Below are positions 16,935-28,140 of a stretch of DNA of 64,000 nt, in pieces. A model generated the notes under the pieces. That model was not told where the DNA came from, did not search any database, and saw only the letters and a list, made by a program, of their open reading frames with translations. The position numbers and the translations under genes were made by a program. The DNA comes from Methylobacillus gramineus. Its GTDB lineage: Bacteria; Pseudomonadota; Gammaproteobacteria; Burkholderiales; Methylophilaceae. Every line of letters starts with the position of its first letter. The first letter of the stretch is position 1. Where the stretch lies: NCBI RefSeq assembly GCF_020532675.1, contig NZ_JAJAVE010000001.1, forward strand, positions 1,860,001 to 1,924,000. The letters are read 5' to 3'.

Positions 16935-17480
16935 TTAATGCAACACGTGCTGTGTCGCCTCATCCGCCAGCACGATCATATCGGTTGAAAACCCCAGATC
17001 CCACGCAGCTTCCTGTGTTGCCAACTGCAACATACCGCTGATGGCATGATTGAGCTCCTCGGTGAGTGCAATGCTATACACCTCACCAGTCTGGCTATGA
17101 AACTCCAGCATGGACTCCAAATGATCGATATGCACCAGCTTGCAATCCGTCACCAGCACAGGAGGGTCCGCTTCGGCAATTTTTCGGTCTTGATAGGCGC
17201 CGGAAAGATTGATGCCCTGTATCAGGGACAGGTTATCCGCCTCCTGATTGAAACGTTCCAGCAACTCTTCAGCCGTCACTGCCATCACATCATGCATGGG
17301 CATGGGCGAAAGCTCGCTATCCTGCAACAACCCCCACAACACCCGGACAATGCGCCGGGTCAGCCAAGCACTCAACTCCGTCTCATCAGCCAGACTGACT
17401 TTCAGCAACATGCGGTCCTGTGGACCGCTGTAACTAAGGTGAAGCTGCTGAATCGCCATATCCGCAAACTCATCTGACAT
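16935..17480 (-). CDS. Conserved hypothetical protein upstream of bioA
   Basis: 181 residues from the ATG at 17480, with GGGAG seven bases upstream. It begins MSDEFADMAIQQLHLSYSG and has the segments ETELSAWLTRRIVRVLWGLL and TEELNHAISGMLQLA. Acidic overall, no signal peptide or membrane helix. I do not recognise a characterised domain. It ends two bases before bioA, so it is probably cotranscribed with bioA and dacB. The role is unknown. Confidence 0.75.
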   Translation of the reverse strand: MSDEFADMAIQQLHLSYSGPQDRMLLKVSLADETELSAWLTRRIVRVLWGLLQDSELSPMPMHDVMAVTAEELLERFNQEADNLSLIQGINLSGAYQDRKIAEADPPVLVTDCKLVHIDHLESMLEFHSQTGEVYSIALTEELNHAISGMLQLATQEAAWDLGFSTDMIVLADEATQHVLH

Positions 17481-17602
17481 CAAACTACTCCCGCACCACA
17501 AACATAAGCACGCGATTATAAAGCTTTAACCAGGAACTTACCTTGTCAATTGTCAGAATCCGCCATACCCATACGGCAATAAGAGGTTTCCAGGGCTCTG
17601 CT

Positions 17603-18391
17603 TTAGATCACACTGCGCAACAAACCACCCTCTGCACGAATCGCAGCCCCATTAATCACCGAAGCACGCTCACTACAGATAAACGCCACCACATTGCCGA
17701 TTTCCACCGGATCTATCAATCGACCAATCAATGAAGTTGGCCGGTTTTCGGCCAGGAACTTGCGCTCTGCGTCTTCTATGCTCAAACCCGGATACACATC
17801 CTGCATGAACTTCTGCACATTCTCGGTCCTGGTAGGTCCAGGCAATACCGAGTTCACAGTGACACGGGTGTTCTTGGTCAACTCTGCCAGTGAACGCGAA
17901 ATACTGAGTTGCATGGTTTTGGTCGCACTGTAATGCGCCATTTCCGGCGCTGCCATGACGCCAGATTCGCTGGAAATAAACACCACCCGTCCTTCGCTCT
18001 TGGCCAGCATGGGGGCCAGATACTGCCTGGCCAGGCGCACGCCACTCATGATATTGACCTCGAACAGGCGCTGCCAGTCTGCATCCGTCTCTTCAAAGAA
18101 GCCCACCGCCTCATAAATCCCCAGGTTATTCACCAGGATATCCACTTCCGGCAATGCCTGGATCGTGGCTTCACATCCCTCTTGTGTACCGTTATCACTC
18201 ACCAGCGGAATCAACTGTGCATCCGGCTGCGACGCTACAATATCGGCAATCGCCTTATCCACATTGGCCTGAGTGCGACCGTTAATCACCACCCTGGCTT
18301 TCTCTGCAGCCAATACCCGGGCAATTTCCAACCCGATACCCCCTGATGACGCAGTGACTAATGCCAGCTTGTTTTCCAGATCCAGTTTCAT
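17603..18391 (-). CDS. SDR family NAD(P)-dependent oxidoreductase
   Basis: 262 residues. The Rossmann motif is TASSGGIG (13-20), NNLG follows the fourth strand, and the catalytic Ser/Tyr/Lys triad appears as ISSES and YSATK. The cofactor-loop Arg in NGRTQ suggests NADP. It resembles the broad 3-oxoacyl-ACP-reductase-like group, but the substrate is unknown. GGAG sits eight bases upstream of the ATG. It stands alone on the minus strand. Confidence 0.88.
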   Translation of the reverse strand: MKLDLENKLALVTASSGGIGLEIARVLAAEKARVVINGRTQANVDKAIADIVASQPDAQLIPLVSDNGTQEGCEATIQALPEVDILVNNLGIYEAVGFFEETDADWQRLFEVNIMSGVRLARQYLAPMLAKSEGRVVFISSESGVMAAPEMAHYSATKTMQLSISRSLAELTKNTRVTVNSVLPGPTRTENVQKFMQDVYPGLSIEDAERKFLAENRPTSLIGRLIDPVEIGNVVAFICSERASVINGAAIRAEGGLLRSVI

Positions 18392-18604
18392 CGCATGCGC
18401 TCCATATTTAGATTAATTTCCACTGCCAGTATGCAGCGATAATATCTGCCATACCAGCCATTGACCGGCACATCAGTTGTGCCTGCAATGTCACATCCAC
18501 TGAATTTCCATGCCTGGATATGGCAAACAGCTATGGATATACTCTAGGGATACGCTAAACAGGCTGTTTCGTACCATCATCAGTCATGAGAAAAGGAGCG
18601 ATGC

Positions 18605-18964
18605 ATGCCATTGCATGAAAAAATCAATTACGTCGAATATCCCGCCAAGGATATAGAAGCGACAAAGCTATTCTTTCAAGCTGCATTCGACTGGTCATTT
18701 GTCGACTATGGCCCTGACTACTCGGCCTTCTCTGGCCAGGGGCTGGATGGTGGTTTTTTCAGGTCTGGAATGGCGGCAAGCACAAGCCAGGGTAGCGCAC
18801 TGATTGTCTTTTACAGTGAGCAACTGGAGAGTACCCTGGCCAAAGTCCAGGCGGCAGGGGGAAACATTATCAAGCCGATATTCTCATTTTCTGGTGGCCG
18901 CAGATTCCACTTCACCGAGCCAAGCGGTAACGAGTTCGCCGTGTGGTCCGAGCCGGAAGCCTAG
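18605..18964 (+). CDS. VOC family protein
   Basis: 119 residues, single VOC half-barrel pair. It opens KINYVEYPAKDIEATKLFFQAAFDW and closes RRFHFTEPSGNEFAVWSEPEA, a pattern of PhnB/bleomycin-resistance-like VOC proteins. Possible metal ligands include Glu12, His in FHFTEP and Glu in GNEFAVW. Function unknown. Confidence 0.85.
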   Translation: MPLHEKINYVEYPAKDIEATKLFFQAAFDWSFVDYGPDYSAFSGQGLDGGFFRSGMAASTSQGSALIVFYSEQLESTLAKVQAAGGNIIKPIFSFSGGRRFHFTEPSGNEFAVWSEPEA

Positions 18965-18980
18965 CCTGTTGCCCTACGCA

Positions 18981-19850
18981 TCACGGCTGATGATTAATTG
19001 ACTTGTTAAGACTCAGCGCCGCAAAATCTTCATCGCTTAGCTCAATCGTTAAGGCTTTCACGTTTTCTTCCAAATGCCGCACCTTACTGGTACCTGGGAT
19101 AGGCAATATGATAGGGCTGCGTTTCAATAACCACGCCAGTGCAATTTGGTTCGGCGTAGCTTGGTATTTGGCGGCGATGGTATCTAGCACCTGCACCTGA
19201 TTAGACAGCGTGCTTTTTGCCAGTGGATACCAGGGAATAAAGCCAATGCCATGCTCTGTACAGTACTCCAGCTCAGCTTCATGCTGGCGATTGGCCATGT
19301 TGTACTGGTTCTGAATAGTAGCCACAGTAAAGTACTGCTGTGCGGCCTGAATTTCCTCAACCTTCACTTCGCTGAGCCCGATATGCTTGATCAAGCCCTC
19401 TCGCTGAAAATCGGCAACCGCCTGAAACTGTTCGTCCCTTGGCACTTTAGGGTCTATACGGTGCAGTTGCCAGAGATCGATTTGCTCAACATTCAGCCTA
19501 CGCATGCTCATCAACAGGGATTGCCTTAAATAAGCAGGATCCCCATGAAGCACCCAAATATTATGGCCATGTCTCAACTGCCCGGCCTTGGTCGCGATCA
19601 CCATGCCTGGATAGGGATACAACGCTTCCCGTATCAACTCCTCACTGACATTGGGACCATAACTGTCCGCAGTATCAATAAAGTTCACACCCAATTCAGG
19701 CAAGCGACGCAACACCCGCAGGCATTCCTCCCGGTCTTGAGGCTCACCCCAGGTGCCAGGGCCGGTGATGCGCATTGCGCCAAAACCAAGACGGTTCAGC
19801 TTTAAATCGCCTAAACTGAAATATGGATTGGCTAAGTCTTGATGATTCAT
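18981..19850 (-). CDS. Aldo/keto reductase
   Basis: 289 residues, TIM-barrel AKR. Catalytic tetrad: Asp and Tyr in [11 protein letters not shown], Lys in VIATKAGQ, His in LWQLHRIDP. The C-terminal [14 protein letters not shown] is the NADPH-phosphate binding loop. It looks like the YdbC/PLR-type group that reduces small aldehydes or pyridoxal. AAGG lies upstream of the ATG. Confidence 0.9.
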   Translation of the reverse strand: MNHQDLANPYFSLGDLKLNRLGFGAMRITGPGTWGEPQDREECLRVLRRLPELGVNFIDTADSYGPNVSEELIREALYPYPGMVIATKAGQLRHGHNIWVLHGDPAYLRQSLLMSMRRLNVEQIDLWQLHRIDPKVPRDEQFQAVADFQREGLIKHIGLSEVKVEEIQAAQQYFTVATIQNQYNMANRQHEAELEYCTEHGIGFIPWYPLAKSTLSNQVQVLDTIAAKYQATPNQIALAWLLKRSPIILPIPGTSKVRHLEENVKALTIELSDEDFAALSLNKSINHQP

Positions 19851-19929
19851 ACCATACCTTTATTGATTAGAATGACCCCTCAGTCGATATACTGACACTC
19901 ATTGTTTAGCTTACATAGAGGAGAATTTG

Positions 19930-20757
19930 ATGAAAACAGATCATTCTATTGAATTTTCCCTGAAGATATTGTTGATGCTCAGCCTGCTGATACCACTATC
20001 TGGATTAGCTGCTACGGAGACCATCAAACCACAGAGTTTCAATCTCCAACTGGAAAAACAGCCCAAAGCGTACAAGTACGCCTCTACAGAAGATCTGCTT
20101 CCCTGGGCCAGGGAGGTTGCATCCCAAGTACCGACTCAAGATCGCTACACCACCTATGAAGAAATTAACCGGATGCGTGCAGGAGGTGGGATCACTCCGG
20201 ATCCAGCCTACTTTGCCATGAGATCCAGCGTCTATGATGCGCGTGACATATTGGTTTCATCAAAAGCAGACCCTTTATGCCACTTCATCCAGAATAAATT
20301 AAGTGGATACACCGTGTTTGCGATTGGAGGCCTCTTGGCTGCGCCGATTCCAGCGCTCAATGAATATAAACAGGTCACCCTGTTAAAGTCCCTGAGTGCA
20401 ACGCAAAGCCCACAGGCATTGCAAACCCCAACCGGACGAATGCCATACACCTCTTACCGTGTCACCGGGGAAGGCATAGTGACTGACTATATCAATGCCA
20501 ATGAAATGGAGAGGTCCTTGCCACTGGATGCTGCAGTACTGCGAGATTTAGCACCCAATATGGCGTGTGAAGTCGTCATGAAATTGTCATACCCCTACTT
20601 TACCCAATTCATCGCCACCCAGCCCCCTACCGACATCAATCGTTATGAAATGGTGCGCATGGGCGAAGCCGCAGTAGCCACGATTGTACAAATGAAGATA
20701 TTTGATAAACGCAACAACACATTATTACTGACTTACCCAGCCACAGCACCGGACTAA
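19930..20757 (+). CDS. Exported hypothetical protein
   Basis: 275 residues from the ATG at 19930; GAGGAG six bases upstream decides against the TTG at 19927. A hydrophobic N-terminus (about 10-27, ending SGLAA) is a signal peptide. The mature part has few Cys and mixed strands and helices (AREVASQVPTQDRYTTYEEINRM, VVMKLSYPYFTQFIA). I do not recognise the family. The 230 bp after it up to parE hold only a small hairpin (20774-20788) and the likely parE promoter. Confidence 0.75.
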   Translation: MKTDHSIEFSLKILLMLSLLIPLSGLAATETIKPQSFNLQLEKQPKAYKYASTEDLLPWAREVASQVPTQDRYTTYEEINRMRAGGGITPDPAYFAMRSSVYDARDILVSSKADPLCHFIQNKLSGYTVFAIGGLLAAPIPALNEYKQVTLLKSLSATQSPQALQTPTGRMPYTSYRVTGEGIVTDYINANEMERSLPLDAAVLRDLAPNMACEVVMKLSYPYFTQFIATQPPTDINRYEMVRMGEAAVATIVQMKIFDKRNNTLLLTYPATAPD

Positions 20758-20988
20758 ATTCACTTGCTAGAATCTGCAACTTTAAGTTGCCGCTCACGCT
20801 TGGCTTAAGTGCCAACTGTGGTGCTGTCACTCACATCGCAACAGACGTTGCACGCAGCACCTAATGCAATGGGGAGGCTGGCAAAACTGGGCTTGGGCAC
20901 GATCTTTCCACCCTAACTCCCATGGGAATAGCGTAAACGTTTAAAATTGACCCCGTCATCTGCCACAACCTAATTAGAGCTCACTACC

Positions 20989-22944
20989 ATGGCAACAAAT
21001 CCATCAACCTATGATGCCTCTCAGTTTAAGGTGCTGGAGGGACTTGATCCCGTCAGAAAGCGCCCTGGGATGTACACGCGCACTGATAGTCCGGCCCATA
21101 TTATTCAGGAGGTGTTGGATAACGCTGCTGACGAGGCATTGGGTGGTCACGCCACCGATATCAGGCTGACCATTTTCAAGGATGGTAGTGCGGAAGTGAA
21201 AGATAACGGGCGTGGCATTCCGATTGATATTGTGCCTGGCAAAAGAAAGCCTGCCGTCGAATTGGCTTTTACGGTGCTGCATGCAGGTGGCAAGTTTGAT
21301 TCTGGCGCTTATGAATTCTCTGGCGGCCTGCATGGTGTCGGTGTGTCGGTAACCAATGCTTTATCCAGGCATCTGCACGTCCAGGTCAGACGCGAAGGCA
21401 AGGTCTACGAAATTGGCTTCACCAATGGCAAGGTCACCAAAAAATTAACAGAAGCTGGTGAATGCCCCGCGGGTGAACGCGGCACCATTGTACGTTGCTG
21501 GCCCGACCCTCAATATTTCCGGTCAGGTGCCATCCCTGTTGCAGAAATGGAGCACCTGGTTCGCTCAAAAGCGTTATTGTTACCGGGCGTATTGATGACC
21601 CTGGCGCAGGAAACAGACGATGGCTTCGCTGAAAAAACCTGGTCCTACCCAGGCGGTATCAGCGAATACTTGCATGAAATCACCGCAGACATTGACGAAA
21701 ATCCTGACGAACCTGCTGTGCGCATGGCTTCTGAGTTTTTCCAGCCTGATGGCCAGGGGGCGTCCTGGGGCTTGTTATTCAATGAAGGGGCAGGAGGTCG
21801 AGGGGAGTCCTACGTCAACCTGATCCCGACCATGGGGGGTGGTACGCATGTGACTGGCATGAAGACGGGCATTTTCGAAGCAGTCAGATCATTTGCAGAA
21901 CACCATGGTTTACTGGCTCGCGGGGTCAAAATATCCAGTGATGATATCTGGGGCAACACCAGGTTTGTATTGTCCACCAAGATACGTAATGTTGAATTCC
22001 AGGGTCAAACCAAGGACTCGCTGAGCAGCCGGGATGCGCACAAGATTCTGTTGAATTCCGTGCAACCGCAAATGGAAACCTGGCTCAACACCCATACCGA
22101 CGAAGCCAAGCGTATTGTTTCTTTTGCCATTCGCGCTGCCAACCGCCGCCTAAGGACAGAGGAAAAAGCAGAGAAGAAAAAGTCATCCGGCGTGGTGACG
22201 CTCCCTGGCAAGCTGGCCGATTGTGAACTGGCAGGCTCTCTTGAGGCTGAACTTTTTATTGTTGAGGGAGACAGTGCGGGCGGCAGTGCGAAAGATGGGC
22301 GTGATCGCGAGAGGCAAGCCATTCTACCGATCCGAGGGAAGATTAAGAATGCGTGGGAAGTCAAACTGGGTGACTTGTTCAAGAACAATGAAACGCATGA
22401 TTTGTTTGTTGCAATTGGCATCCAGCCCCACAAGATAGGGGATGATGTTGACTTCAGTGGCTTGCGATACGGGAAAATCATTATCCTGGCAGATGCCGAT
22501 ATTGATGGCGCCCACATTCAAACACTATTGCTGACACTGTTCATGCGCTACGCCCCTGAGCTTATTAAACGTGGGCATGTATATGTCGCCCGGCCCCCAC
22601 TTTATAGCATTCACATTCCGCCTACAGGCAAACGTGCAGAGCAAAAAATTCATATTGCCAATGATGAGGAAAAAGAATCCGTGCTGGCAAGACTGACGCG
22701 GGAAGGCGTCAATATGGACAAGATCAAGGTGCAGCGTTTCAAGGGCCTGGGTGAAATGAATCCTGAGCAGTTGGCGGAAACCACCCTGAATCCAGACCTG
22801 CGCACCATTGTTCAAATTCGCTTAACCGATGACATGCACGATCGTAGCACCCAAATGTTTACCAATTTAATGGACAAATCGACCACTGACTGGCGCAAGA
22901 GATGGCTGGAAGAAAAGTCATTTTCCGTTGAGTACGATGATTAG
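20989..22944 (+). CDS. parE: DNA topoisomerase IV subunit B
   Basis: 651 residues. GHKL ATPase motifs are intact: LDNAADEAL (N-box), [21 protein letters not shown]. The TOPRIM part has [21 protein letters not shown] and the final [16 protein letters not shown]. The C-terminus is short, and the opening [16 protein letters not shown] with the paired downstream parC fits ParE rather than GyrB. It powers decatenation of daughter chromosomes. The next gene is parC after 14 bp, forming an operon. Confidence 0.96.
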   Translation: MATNPSTYDASQFKVLEGLDPVRKRPGMYTRTDSPAHIIQEVLDNAADEALGGHATDIRLTIFKDGSAEVKDNGRGIPIDIVPGKRKPAVELAFTVLHAGGKFDSGAYEFSGGLHGVGVSVTNALSRHLHVQVRREGKVYEIGFTNGKVTKKLTEAGECPAGERGTIVRCWPDPQYFRSGAIPVAEMEHLVRSKALLLPGVLMTLAQETDDGFAEKTWSYPGGISEYLHEITADIDENPDEPAVRMASEFFQPDGQGASWGLLFNEGAGGRGESYVNLIPTMGGGTHVTGMKTGIFEAVRSFAEHHGLLARGVKISSDDIWGNTRFVLSTKIRNVEFQGQTKDSLSSRDAHKILLNSVQPQMETWLNTHTDEAKRIVSFAIRAANRRLRTEEKAEKKKSSGVVTLPGKLADCELAGSLEAELFIVEGDSAGGSAKDGRDRERQAILPIRGKIKNAWEVKLGDLFKNNETHDLFVAIGIQPHKIGDDVDFSGLRYGKIIILADADIDGAHIQTLLLTLFMRYAPELIKRGHVYVARPPLYSIHIPPTGKRAEQKIHIANDEEKESVLARLTREGVNMDKIKVQRFKGLGEMNPEQLAETTLNPDLRTIVQIRLTDDMHDRSTQMFTNLMDKSTTDWRKRWLEEKSFSVEYDD

Positions 22945-22958
22945 GACCCCATATTTCG

Positions 22959-25511
22959 ATGTCTAACCGATCAAGAGCCATACCGAAAGAAGTGAACCTT
23001 GAGCTGGATCTCTCCGTGACCGATACAGATGTGGCGCCAGAGATACCCGCAGAAGCCGATGCAAGACCTGCTTCTATTGACCTCATCTATGCCTCACCAG
23101 ACCAAGCCGAGATCATAGAACCCCCGCAGGCCGACGCCTCTAAAGAGACTGAATCCATTGCCGAGCGCGAACAAGAAAACTTGGCGGATACCCTGGATAT
23201 GCTACCCGGTGAAGGCGGCGGAAACGATGATGATGGCGGCTCATTTTTTGGTGGCGGCTTCCCTCCGGTTGAAGATAATGATATCGATAAGTTTGCTGAG
23301 CTAGCCTATCTCAGCTATTCAGTATCGGTGACCAAGGGCCGTTCAATCCCTTCCGTGAGTGATGGGCAAAAGCCTGTGCAGCGCCGTGTGCTGTTTTCCA
23401 TGAAGGAAATTGGCCTGGATGATGGGGTGCGGCTGTTCAAGTCTGCTCGCGTGGTGGGTGACGTGCTGGGTAAATATCACCCTCATGGTGACAGCTCGGT
23501 GTATGACGCCAGCGTGCGTGTCGCCCAAAAGTTCTCCCTCAGATACCCCTTGGTCGATGGGCAAGGGAATTTTGGCTCGCGCGATGGTGATAATGCAGCG
23601 GCCATGCGATACACAGAAATGCGCCTGTCACCGATCTCAAGACTTCTGCTATCAGAAATCAACCGCGGAACGGTAGATTTCAAGCCCACATATGATGGTT
23701 CATTCAATGAGCCTGTCGTTCTCCCAGCCAGGCTGCCTTTCATCCTGCTGAATGGCGCAACGGGTACCGCTGTTGCCTTGGCGACTAATATCCCATCGCA
23801 CAATCTAGTCGAGCTGGCAAAAGCCTCCATCTTGGCGGTACAGGGCAAGCTCACTTTGGACAAATTCCTTGAGCATGTCCCAGGGCCTGACTTTGCCAAC
23901 AAGTGTCAATTGACCAACACTCCTGCAGAGTTACGCGAGATTTATGGCACTGGCCGTGGCAGCTTCAGGCTACGCGGTATTTGGCGGCGTGAGGAGCAAG
24001 CCAGGGGCCAATACCGCATCATTATTGAGGCCTTGCCACATGGCGTGTCTGCCTCAGACATCATGTCGGCCATTGAGGAGCTTTGTAATCCCAAGCCCAA
24101 GGAAAAGGACAAAAACGGCAAGCTTATCTTGTCCAAAGAGCAGCAGCTCCTGAAGAACAGCCTGCTGGACATGCTGGAAACTTCCCGCGATGAAAGTACC
24201 AGCAAAGATGGCATCCGCATCATCCTGGAGCCAAGAACCGGCAAGATTGATGCTGATGCCTTGATGAACTTCCTTTTGGTTCATACCTCGCTGGAAACCA
24301 CATTCTCCAACAACCATGTAGTAGTTGGCCTGGATGGCAATCCTCGTCCCAAGACCGTCGTCGAGATGTTAAACGAATGGGCAACATTCCGCTTTAACAC
24401 GGTGACAAGACGTACCCAGTTTGACCTGAACAAGGCTGAAGCAAGGCTGCATATCCTCTATGGTCGCAGGATGATTCTGTTGAACATTGATGAGGTCATT
24501 CGCATTGTTCGCGAGGCTGAAGACCCTAAAGCGGATCTGATGGCGGCTTTTGGCCTCACGGACATCCAGGCTGAAGATATTCTGGAAATCAAACTTCGTC
24601 AGCTGGCCAAGCTTGAAGCCATCAAGATCCAAGCTGAAATTGACACCCTGGAGCCTAAGGTGGCTGATTGGAAACATTTGTTAGCCAATGAATCAGCGAT
24701 GCGCGATTTGATCATCAAGGAAATCAAGCAGGATGCAAAAGAGCATGCTGATGAACGCCGTACCGTTATTCAGCCTGTATCCAAGGCTTCCCTCTCCATC
24801 GAGGAAACCATTATTGACGAGCCAATCACCATTGTCGTTTCCAAGCTGGGCTGGGTGCGCACTCGCAATGGTCACAACATTGATCTGGCTACAATCAACT
24901 GGCGACCTGGCGATGACCTGATGACCATCATTGAGGCCAGGACCACATCCCAACTTATCGTGCTGGATACCATGGGAAGATCCTATTCCGTGCATGCATC
25001 CAACCTGCCCGGGGGCAAAGGAGATGGAGTACCCATCACTTCCCTGGTCGATCTCCAGTCCGGCTCGCGAATGGCGTTTGTAATGAGCGGCAATGACACT
25101 GACCACTATCTATTCTCAAGCTCTGGTGGTTATGGTTTCCTCGCACCGTTGTCCAGCCTCATGGCCAGAAACAAAGCAGGTAAGGTATTCATGAAACTGG
25201 ATGAAGGCGAAAAAATCATGGAGCCATTACTGCTTGGTGCCGACCCTGCCAATGCAGAACAACTCCTGTTTATCCAAACAAGCCAGAAACTGCTTGGTTT
25301 CGCAGTCAAAGAGGTAAAAGTGCTGGCTAATGGCGGCAAGGGCGTGCAACTGATTAACCTCTCAGAAGGAGATAAGGTTAAGCATGCGCATCTGGAAATT
25401 CAGCCAGATAGTTACACCTATAAACCCGAGAAGGGCAAAAAAGTGACTTTGGATGCACAGGCACTGACAAAGGTGATTACTTCACGAGCAAAGAAAGGGA
25501 TCAGCATCTAA
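22959..25511 (+). CDS. parC: DNA topoisomerase IV subunit A with acidic N-terminal extension
   Basis: 850 residues, against about 750 in E. coli. The breakage-reunion domain starts only at about residue 108 ([14 protein letters not shown]); the first 105 or so residues are acidic, low in structure and include a Gly/Asp stretch ([15 protein letters not shown]). The quinolone-region motif [10 protein letters not shown] is at 174-183 and the catalytic Tyr218 in [10 protein letters not shown]. The C-terminal beta-pinwheel domain is shortish, as in ParC. The position after parE and the single-base overlap with the HIT gene indicate a three-gene operon. Confidence 0.95.
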   Translation: MSNRSRAIPKEVNLELDLSVTDTDVAPEIPAEADARPASIDLIYASPDQAEIIEPPQADASKETESIAEREQENLADTLDMLPGEGGGNDDDGGSFFGGGFPPVEDNDIDKFAELAYLSYSVSVTKGRSIPSVSDGQKPVQRRVLFSMKEIGLDDGVRLFKSARVVGDVLGKYHPHGDSSVYDASVRVAQKFSLRYPLVDGQGNFGSRDGDNAAAMRYTEMRLSPISRLLLSEINRGTVDFKPTYDGSFNEPVVLPARLPFILLNGATGTAVALATNIPSHNLVELAKASILAVQGKLTLDKFLEHVPGPDFANKCQLTNTPAELREIYGTGRGSFRLRGIWRREEQARGQYRIIIEALPHGVSASDIMSAIEELCNPKPKEKDKNGKLILSKEQQLLKNSLLDMLETSRDESTSKDGIRIILEPRTGKIDADALMNFLLVHTSLETTFSNNHVVVGLDGNPRPKTVVEMLNEWATFRFNTVTRRTQFDLNKAEARLHILYGRRMILLNIDEVIRIVREAEDPKADLMAAFGLTDIQAEDILEIKLRQLAKLEAIKIQAEIDTLEPKVADWKHLLANESAMRDLIIKEIKQDAKEHADERRTVIQPVSKASLSIEETIIDEPITIVVSKLGWVRTRNGHNIDLATINWRPGDDLMTIIEARTTSQLIVLDTMGRSYSVHASNLPGGKGDGVPITSLVDLQSGSRMAFVMSGNDTDHYLFSSSGGYGFLAPLSSLMARNKAGKVFMKLDEGEKIMEPLLLGADPANAEQLLFIQTSQKLLGFAVKEVKVLANGGKGVQLINLSEGDKVKHAHLEIQPDSYTYKPEKGKKVTLDAQALTKVITSRAKKGISI

Positions 25512-25948
25512 TGGCACTTATCGCTGACAGAGTAGCACTTGCCCGTGAAGGCAAAAACCCCTGGGTGATCACGAGACTTCCATCTGGCTGGGCCGTTATC
25601 GGGGATGTTCAGTTCCTCCCAGGCTACTGTCTCCTGCTTGCCGACCAGATTGTACCCAGCCTCAATGATCTATCGATTGAGGCGCGCGGTCAGTTTCTTC
25701 AAGACATGGCGCGTATAGGCGATGCAATCCTCCAAGCCACAGGTGCCTCCCGCATCAATTATGAGATCCTGGGCAACACTGAACCTGAACTACATGCCCA
25801 TATCTTTCCGCGATACATAAGTGAGCCCGACGAGAAACGACGCATGCCAGCTTGGTTTTATGACTGGAAAAACGCCATTCCTTACTCTGAGCAAGCACAT
25901 GGTCACATCGTCCAAGCCATTCGCCAACACCTGCAGTCTGAAGCCTAA
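25511..25948 (+). CDS. HIT family protein
   Basis: 145 residues. The histidine triad region is ELHAHIFPRY (93-102), a reduced triad with His95 and His97. Upstream elements PGYCLLLADQIVPSLNDL and RINYEILGN fit HIT hydrolases or transferases that act on dinucleoside polyphosphates or nucleotide-phosphoramidates. It starts at the last base of the parC stop (TAATG), so it is translationally coupled. Confidence 0.85.
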   Translation: MALIADRVALAREGKNPWVITRLPSGWAVIGDVQFLPGYCLLLADQIVPSLNDLSIEARGQFLQDMARIGDAILQATGASRINYEILGNTEPELHAHIFPRYISEPDEKRRMPAWFYDWKNAIPYSEQAHGHIVQAIRQHLQSEA

Positions 25949-26068
25949 CAATACGCTCAAGCTGAGCATCAATGGTAAAGCAGGTCAATGACGAACACAG
26001 TGCATGAGAAATGTTTGAATCACTATAGTGTTGTAAATTTTATTATCTAAAAAGCAGGGATAACACCA

Positions 26069-26854
26069 ATGAAACCAACCCATTATGCTGCAGGGATCAT
26101 CGCTATGCTCCTGACGAATACCCATGCATTGGCCGAGACAAATATAGACCGCCAAACTGAAACCGCCATGCCAAGACAAAAAAATATGTATGGGATTGGT
26201 GTAGGTTTCATTCCTAAGACATCAGGGTCGAAGGACATGCGGACTGTGGTGCTCCCTGTGATTAATGCAAATTATGGGGATCGCTTCTATGTGAATGGCC
26301 TTCAAGCGGGTGTTTGGCTGGTAGAGTCGAGTGATAAAAGAATCAGGTTGGGATTGTCCGCAGACGCGAGATTTGGCTGGGATGCTGATGATAGCCGCCG
26401 TACCAAGGGCATGCATGACCGTGACTTCTCAGTAGATGTCGGCCCTGTACTTCGTTGGCAGACTGATTACGGCACTGTTAATGCCCAATGGGGCTTTGAT
26501 GTAGGCAATGCCAGCAACGGCCAGAATGTACAGTTACAGTTCATTCGCAGCCTGTATCGTTCAGAAAAATTCCGCCTCAATGGTTTGGTGGGAATTCAAT
26601 GGAATGACAAAAAATTCAATGACTATTACTTCGGGGTAGCTGCAGATGAGACTAGGCCTGGTCGACCGACATATCAAGCTGGAGCTGGCGTCCAATATCA
26701 GATCGGCATCAATGGCATTTACAGCGTGAAAGAAAATCATGCTATCTTTTTTGGCGTGATTGCCAACCGTTTAGGCAATGAACAGTCTGATAGCCCCATC
26801 GTCGAAACCAAGACCCAGCCTATGGGCTTCCTAGGCTATTCGATTGGGTTTTAG
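26069..26854 (+). CDS. MipA/OmpV family outer-membrane protein
   Basis: 261 residues, signal peptide ending THALA/ETN. The mature chain alternates amphipathic strands (YGIGVGFIPKTSG, RIRLGLSADARFGW, FRLNGLVGIQW) and ends in an aromatic residue (GYSIGF), as expected of a beta-barrel. It matches MipA/OmpV proteins, which scaffold murein enzymes or act as porins. AGGGA lies nine bases upstream. A terminator follows. Confidence 0.85.
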   Translation: MKPTHYAAGIIAMLLTNTHALAETNIDRQTETAMPRQKNMYGIGVGFIPKTSGSKDMRTVVLPVINANYGDRFYVNGLQAGVWLVESSDKRIRLGLSADARFGWDADDSRRTKGMHDRDFSVDVGPVLRWQTDYGTVNAQWGFDVGNASNGQNVQLQFIRSLYRSEKFRLNGLVGIQWNDKKFNDYYFGVAADETRPGRPTYQAGAGVQYQIGINGIYSVKENHAIFFGVIANRLGNEQSDSPIVETKTQPMGFLGYSIGF

Positions 26855-26882
26855 CACCTACTGAAGAATGCAATAGACATGG

Positions 26883-26904
26883 GCCGGATATCACCGGCTT
26901 TTTT
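26883..26904 (+). terminator. Intrinsic terminator after the MipA/OmpV gene
   Basis: GCCGG-ATATCA-CCGGC hairpin followed by six T residues. Confidence 0.8.
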
Positions 26905-27094
26905 GTATTGATGCTGCGGAAATAAGATTGTGGACATGCCCAACCAGATTAACCTTCGATGCTATAAAGACCCTGGGGAATCGCACTAAATCAAATTCAT
27001 CACCTGAAAACAGACATCCATAGGACTAGATGATGTCATTCAACAACCTCTTGTTACTACCCCAGGTTGTGAGCATCTTGGTCTTTTAAAAGTC

Positions 27095-27643
27095 TCACGC
27101 AGCCAAATAATCTTCGGTTGATATGACTTCCGCATAGGCAAATGCCAAGGCAGACATCATTGCTGTATGTACTTGATCTGCAGGTACTGTCTTTCCATTG
27201 AATTCAAGATCCCGTGTTGCGCAAGCATCATGCAACACGGTCACCTTGAATCCTGAGTCTGAAGCAGCACGTACCGTTGCATCAATACACATATGACTCA
27301 TTGCACCCACTACTACCAGTTGCTCAATACCATGCATATTAAGCACAGCCTGTAAATTCGTTCTAAGGAAGGAATTTGGGTAATTTTTAAGGATCACAGT
27401 TTCATTTTTCTGGGGTGATACTGCTTGTATGATTTGCACCCCTTCTGTTCCAGGTACAAAGAATGATGATGCAGTATCTGTAAATTCGTGCCGTACATGA
27501 ATCACCATCGTGTCTGTATCCCGTGCATTCTTAAGCACACGACTAGCATTTTCAATCGCTTGCTCAATAGCCACCAATGGCAGTTTGCCAGTTGGCAGAT
27601 ATTCATTCTGCAAATCTACTATCACCAACGCACGTTTACTCAT
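27095..27643 (-). CDS. Isochorismatase-like cysteine hydrolase
   Basis: 182 residues. Catalytic Asp10 lies in VIVDLQNEY, and the nucleophile Cys in GAMSHMCIDATVRAA (around residue 118) with the preceding cis-peptide loop. The family covers isochorismatase, nicotinamidase and related amidases; the SHMCID variant is typical of general cysteine hydrolases rather than pncA. Probably the last gene of the SoxYZ cassette, 120 bp after the CMD gene, and could remove an organic by-product. Substrate unknown. Confidence 0.85.
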   Translation of the reverse strand: MSKRALVIVDLQNEYLPTGKLPLVAIEQAIENASRVLKNARDTDTMVIHVRHEFTDTASSFFVPGTEGVQIIQAVSPQKNETVILKNYPNSFLRTNLQAVLNMHGIEQLVVVGAMSHMCIDATVRAASDSGFKVTVLHDACATRDLEFNGKTVPADQVHTAMMSALAFAYAEVISTEDYLAA

Positions 27644-27763
27644 CTCTTTTCACTCCTTTGAATTTTCCTGGTTTCTCTTATCCATAGCGCCCACTGCAAA
27701 ATACTTTTCTGCAAATAGAATAGTTTCTCGGCATCAATACGGATAGGACCATATCTAAATCAC

Positions 27764-28105
27764 TTATGCTTCGTTTACTGCTTTCACTGCATCCAATGCC
27801 CGGGCTGAGTACACTAAAGCAGCACCTGCGTTCATAGCCACGGCAACGCCGAGCGCTTCTGCAATTTCTGCTTCAGTTGCCCCTTCTTTGATGGCTTCTT
27901 TGGCATGCACTGTGATGCAACCATCACAACGCGTTGTGACTGCTACCGCCAAAGAGATTAATTGGCGAGTCTTAGCATCAAGGTGTTGCGTCTTGGCACC
28001 GGCCCCGCTTGCAATCTGGTATCCCTTGACCGTATCAGGTGTGAGCTTGGCCAAGTCACCTACCCGGCCCATCAGTTCGTCACGGTATTGATTCCAATCC
28101 AACAT
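27764..28105 (-). CDS. Carboxymuconolactone decarboxylase/AhpD-like protein
   Basis: 113 residues from the ATG at 28105, preceded by GGAGG. The redox motif is CDGC (Cys60, Cys63) with His67 in ITVHAKEA, as in AhpD alkylhydroperoxidases. It begins 36 bp after the flavoprotein stop on the same strand and belongs to the SoxYZ cassette; a thiol-based peroxide or persulfide role is plausible but not proven. Confidence 0.88.
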   Translation of the reverse strand: MLDWNQYRDELMGRVGDLAKLTPDTVKGYQIASGAGAKTQHLDAKTRQLISLAVAVTTRCDGCITVHAKEAIKEGATEAEIAEALGVAVAMNAGAALVYSARALDAVKAVNEA

Positions 28106-28140
28106 AGCAATTACCTCCTTCGTTAAAAAATCTTTATGGC

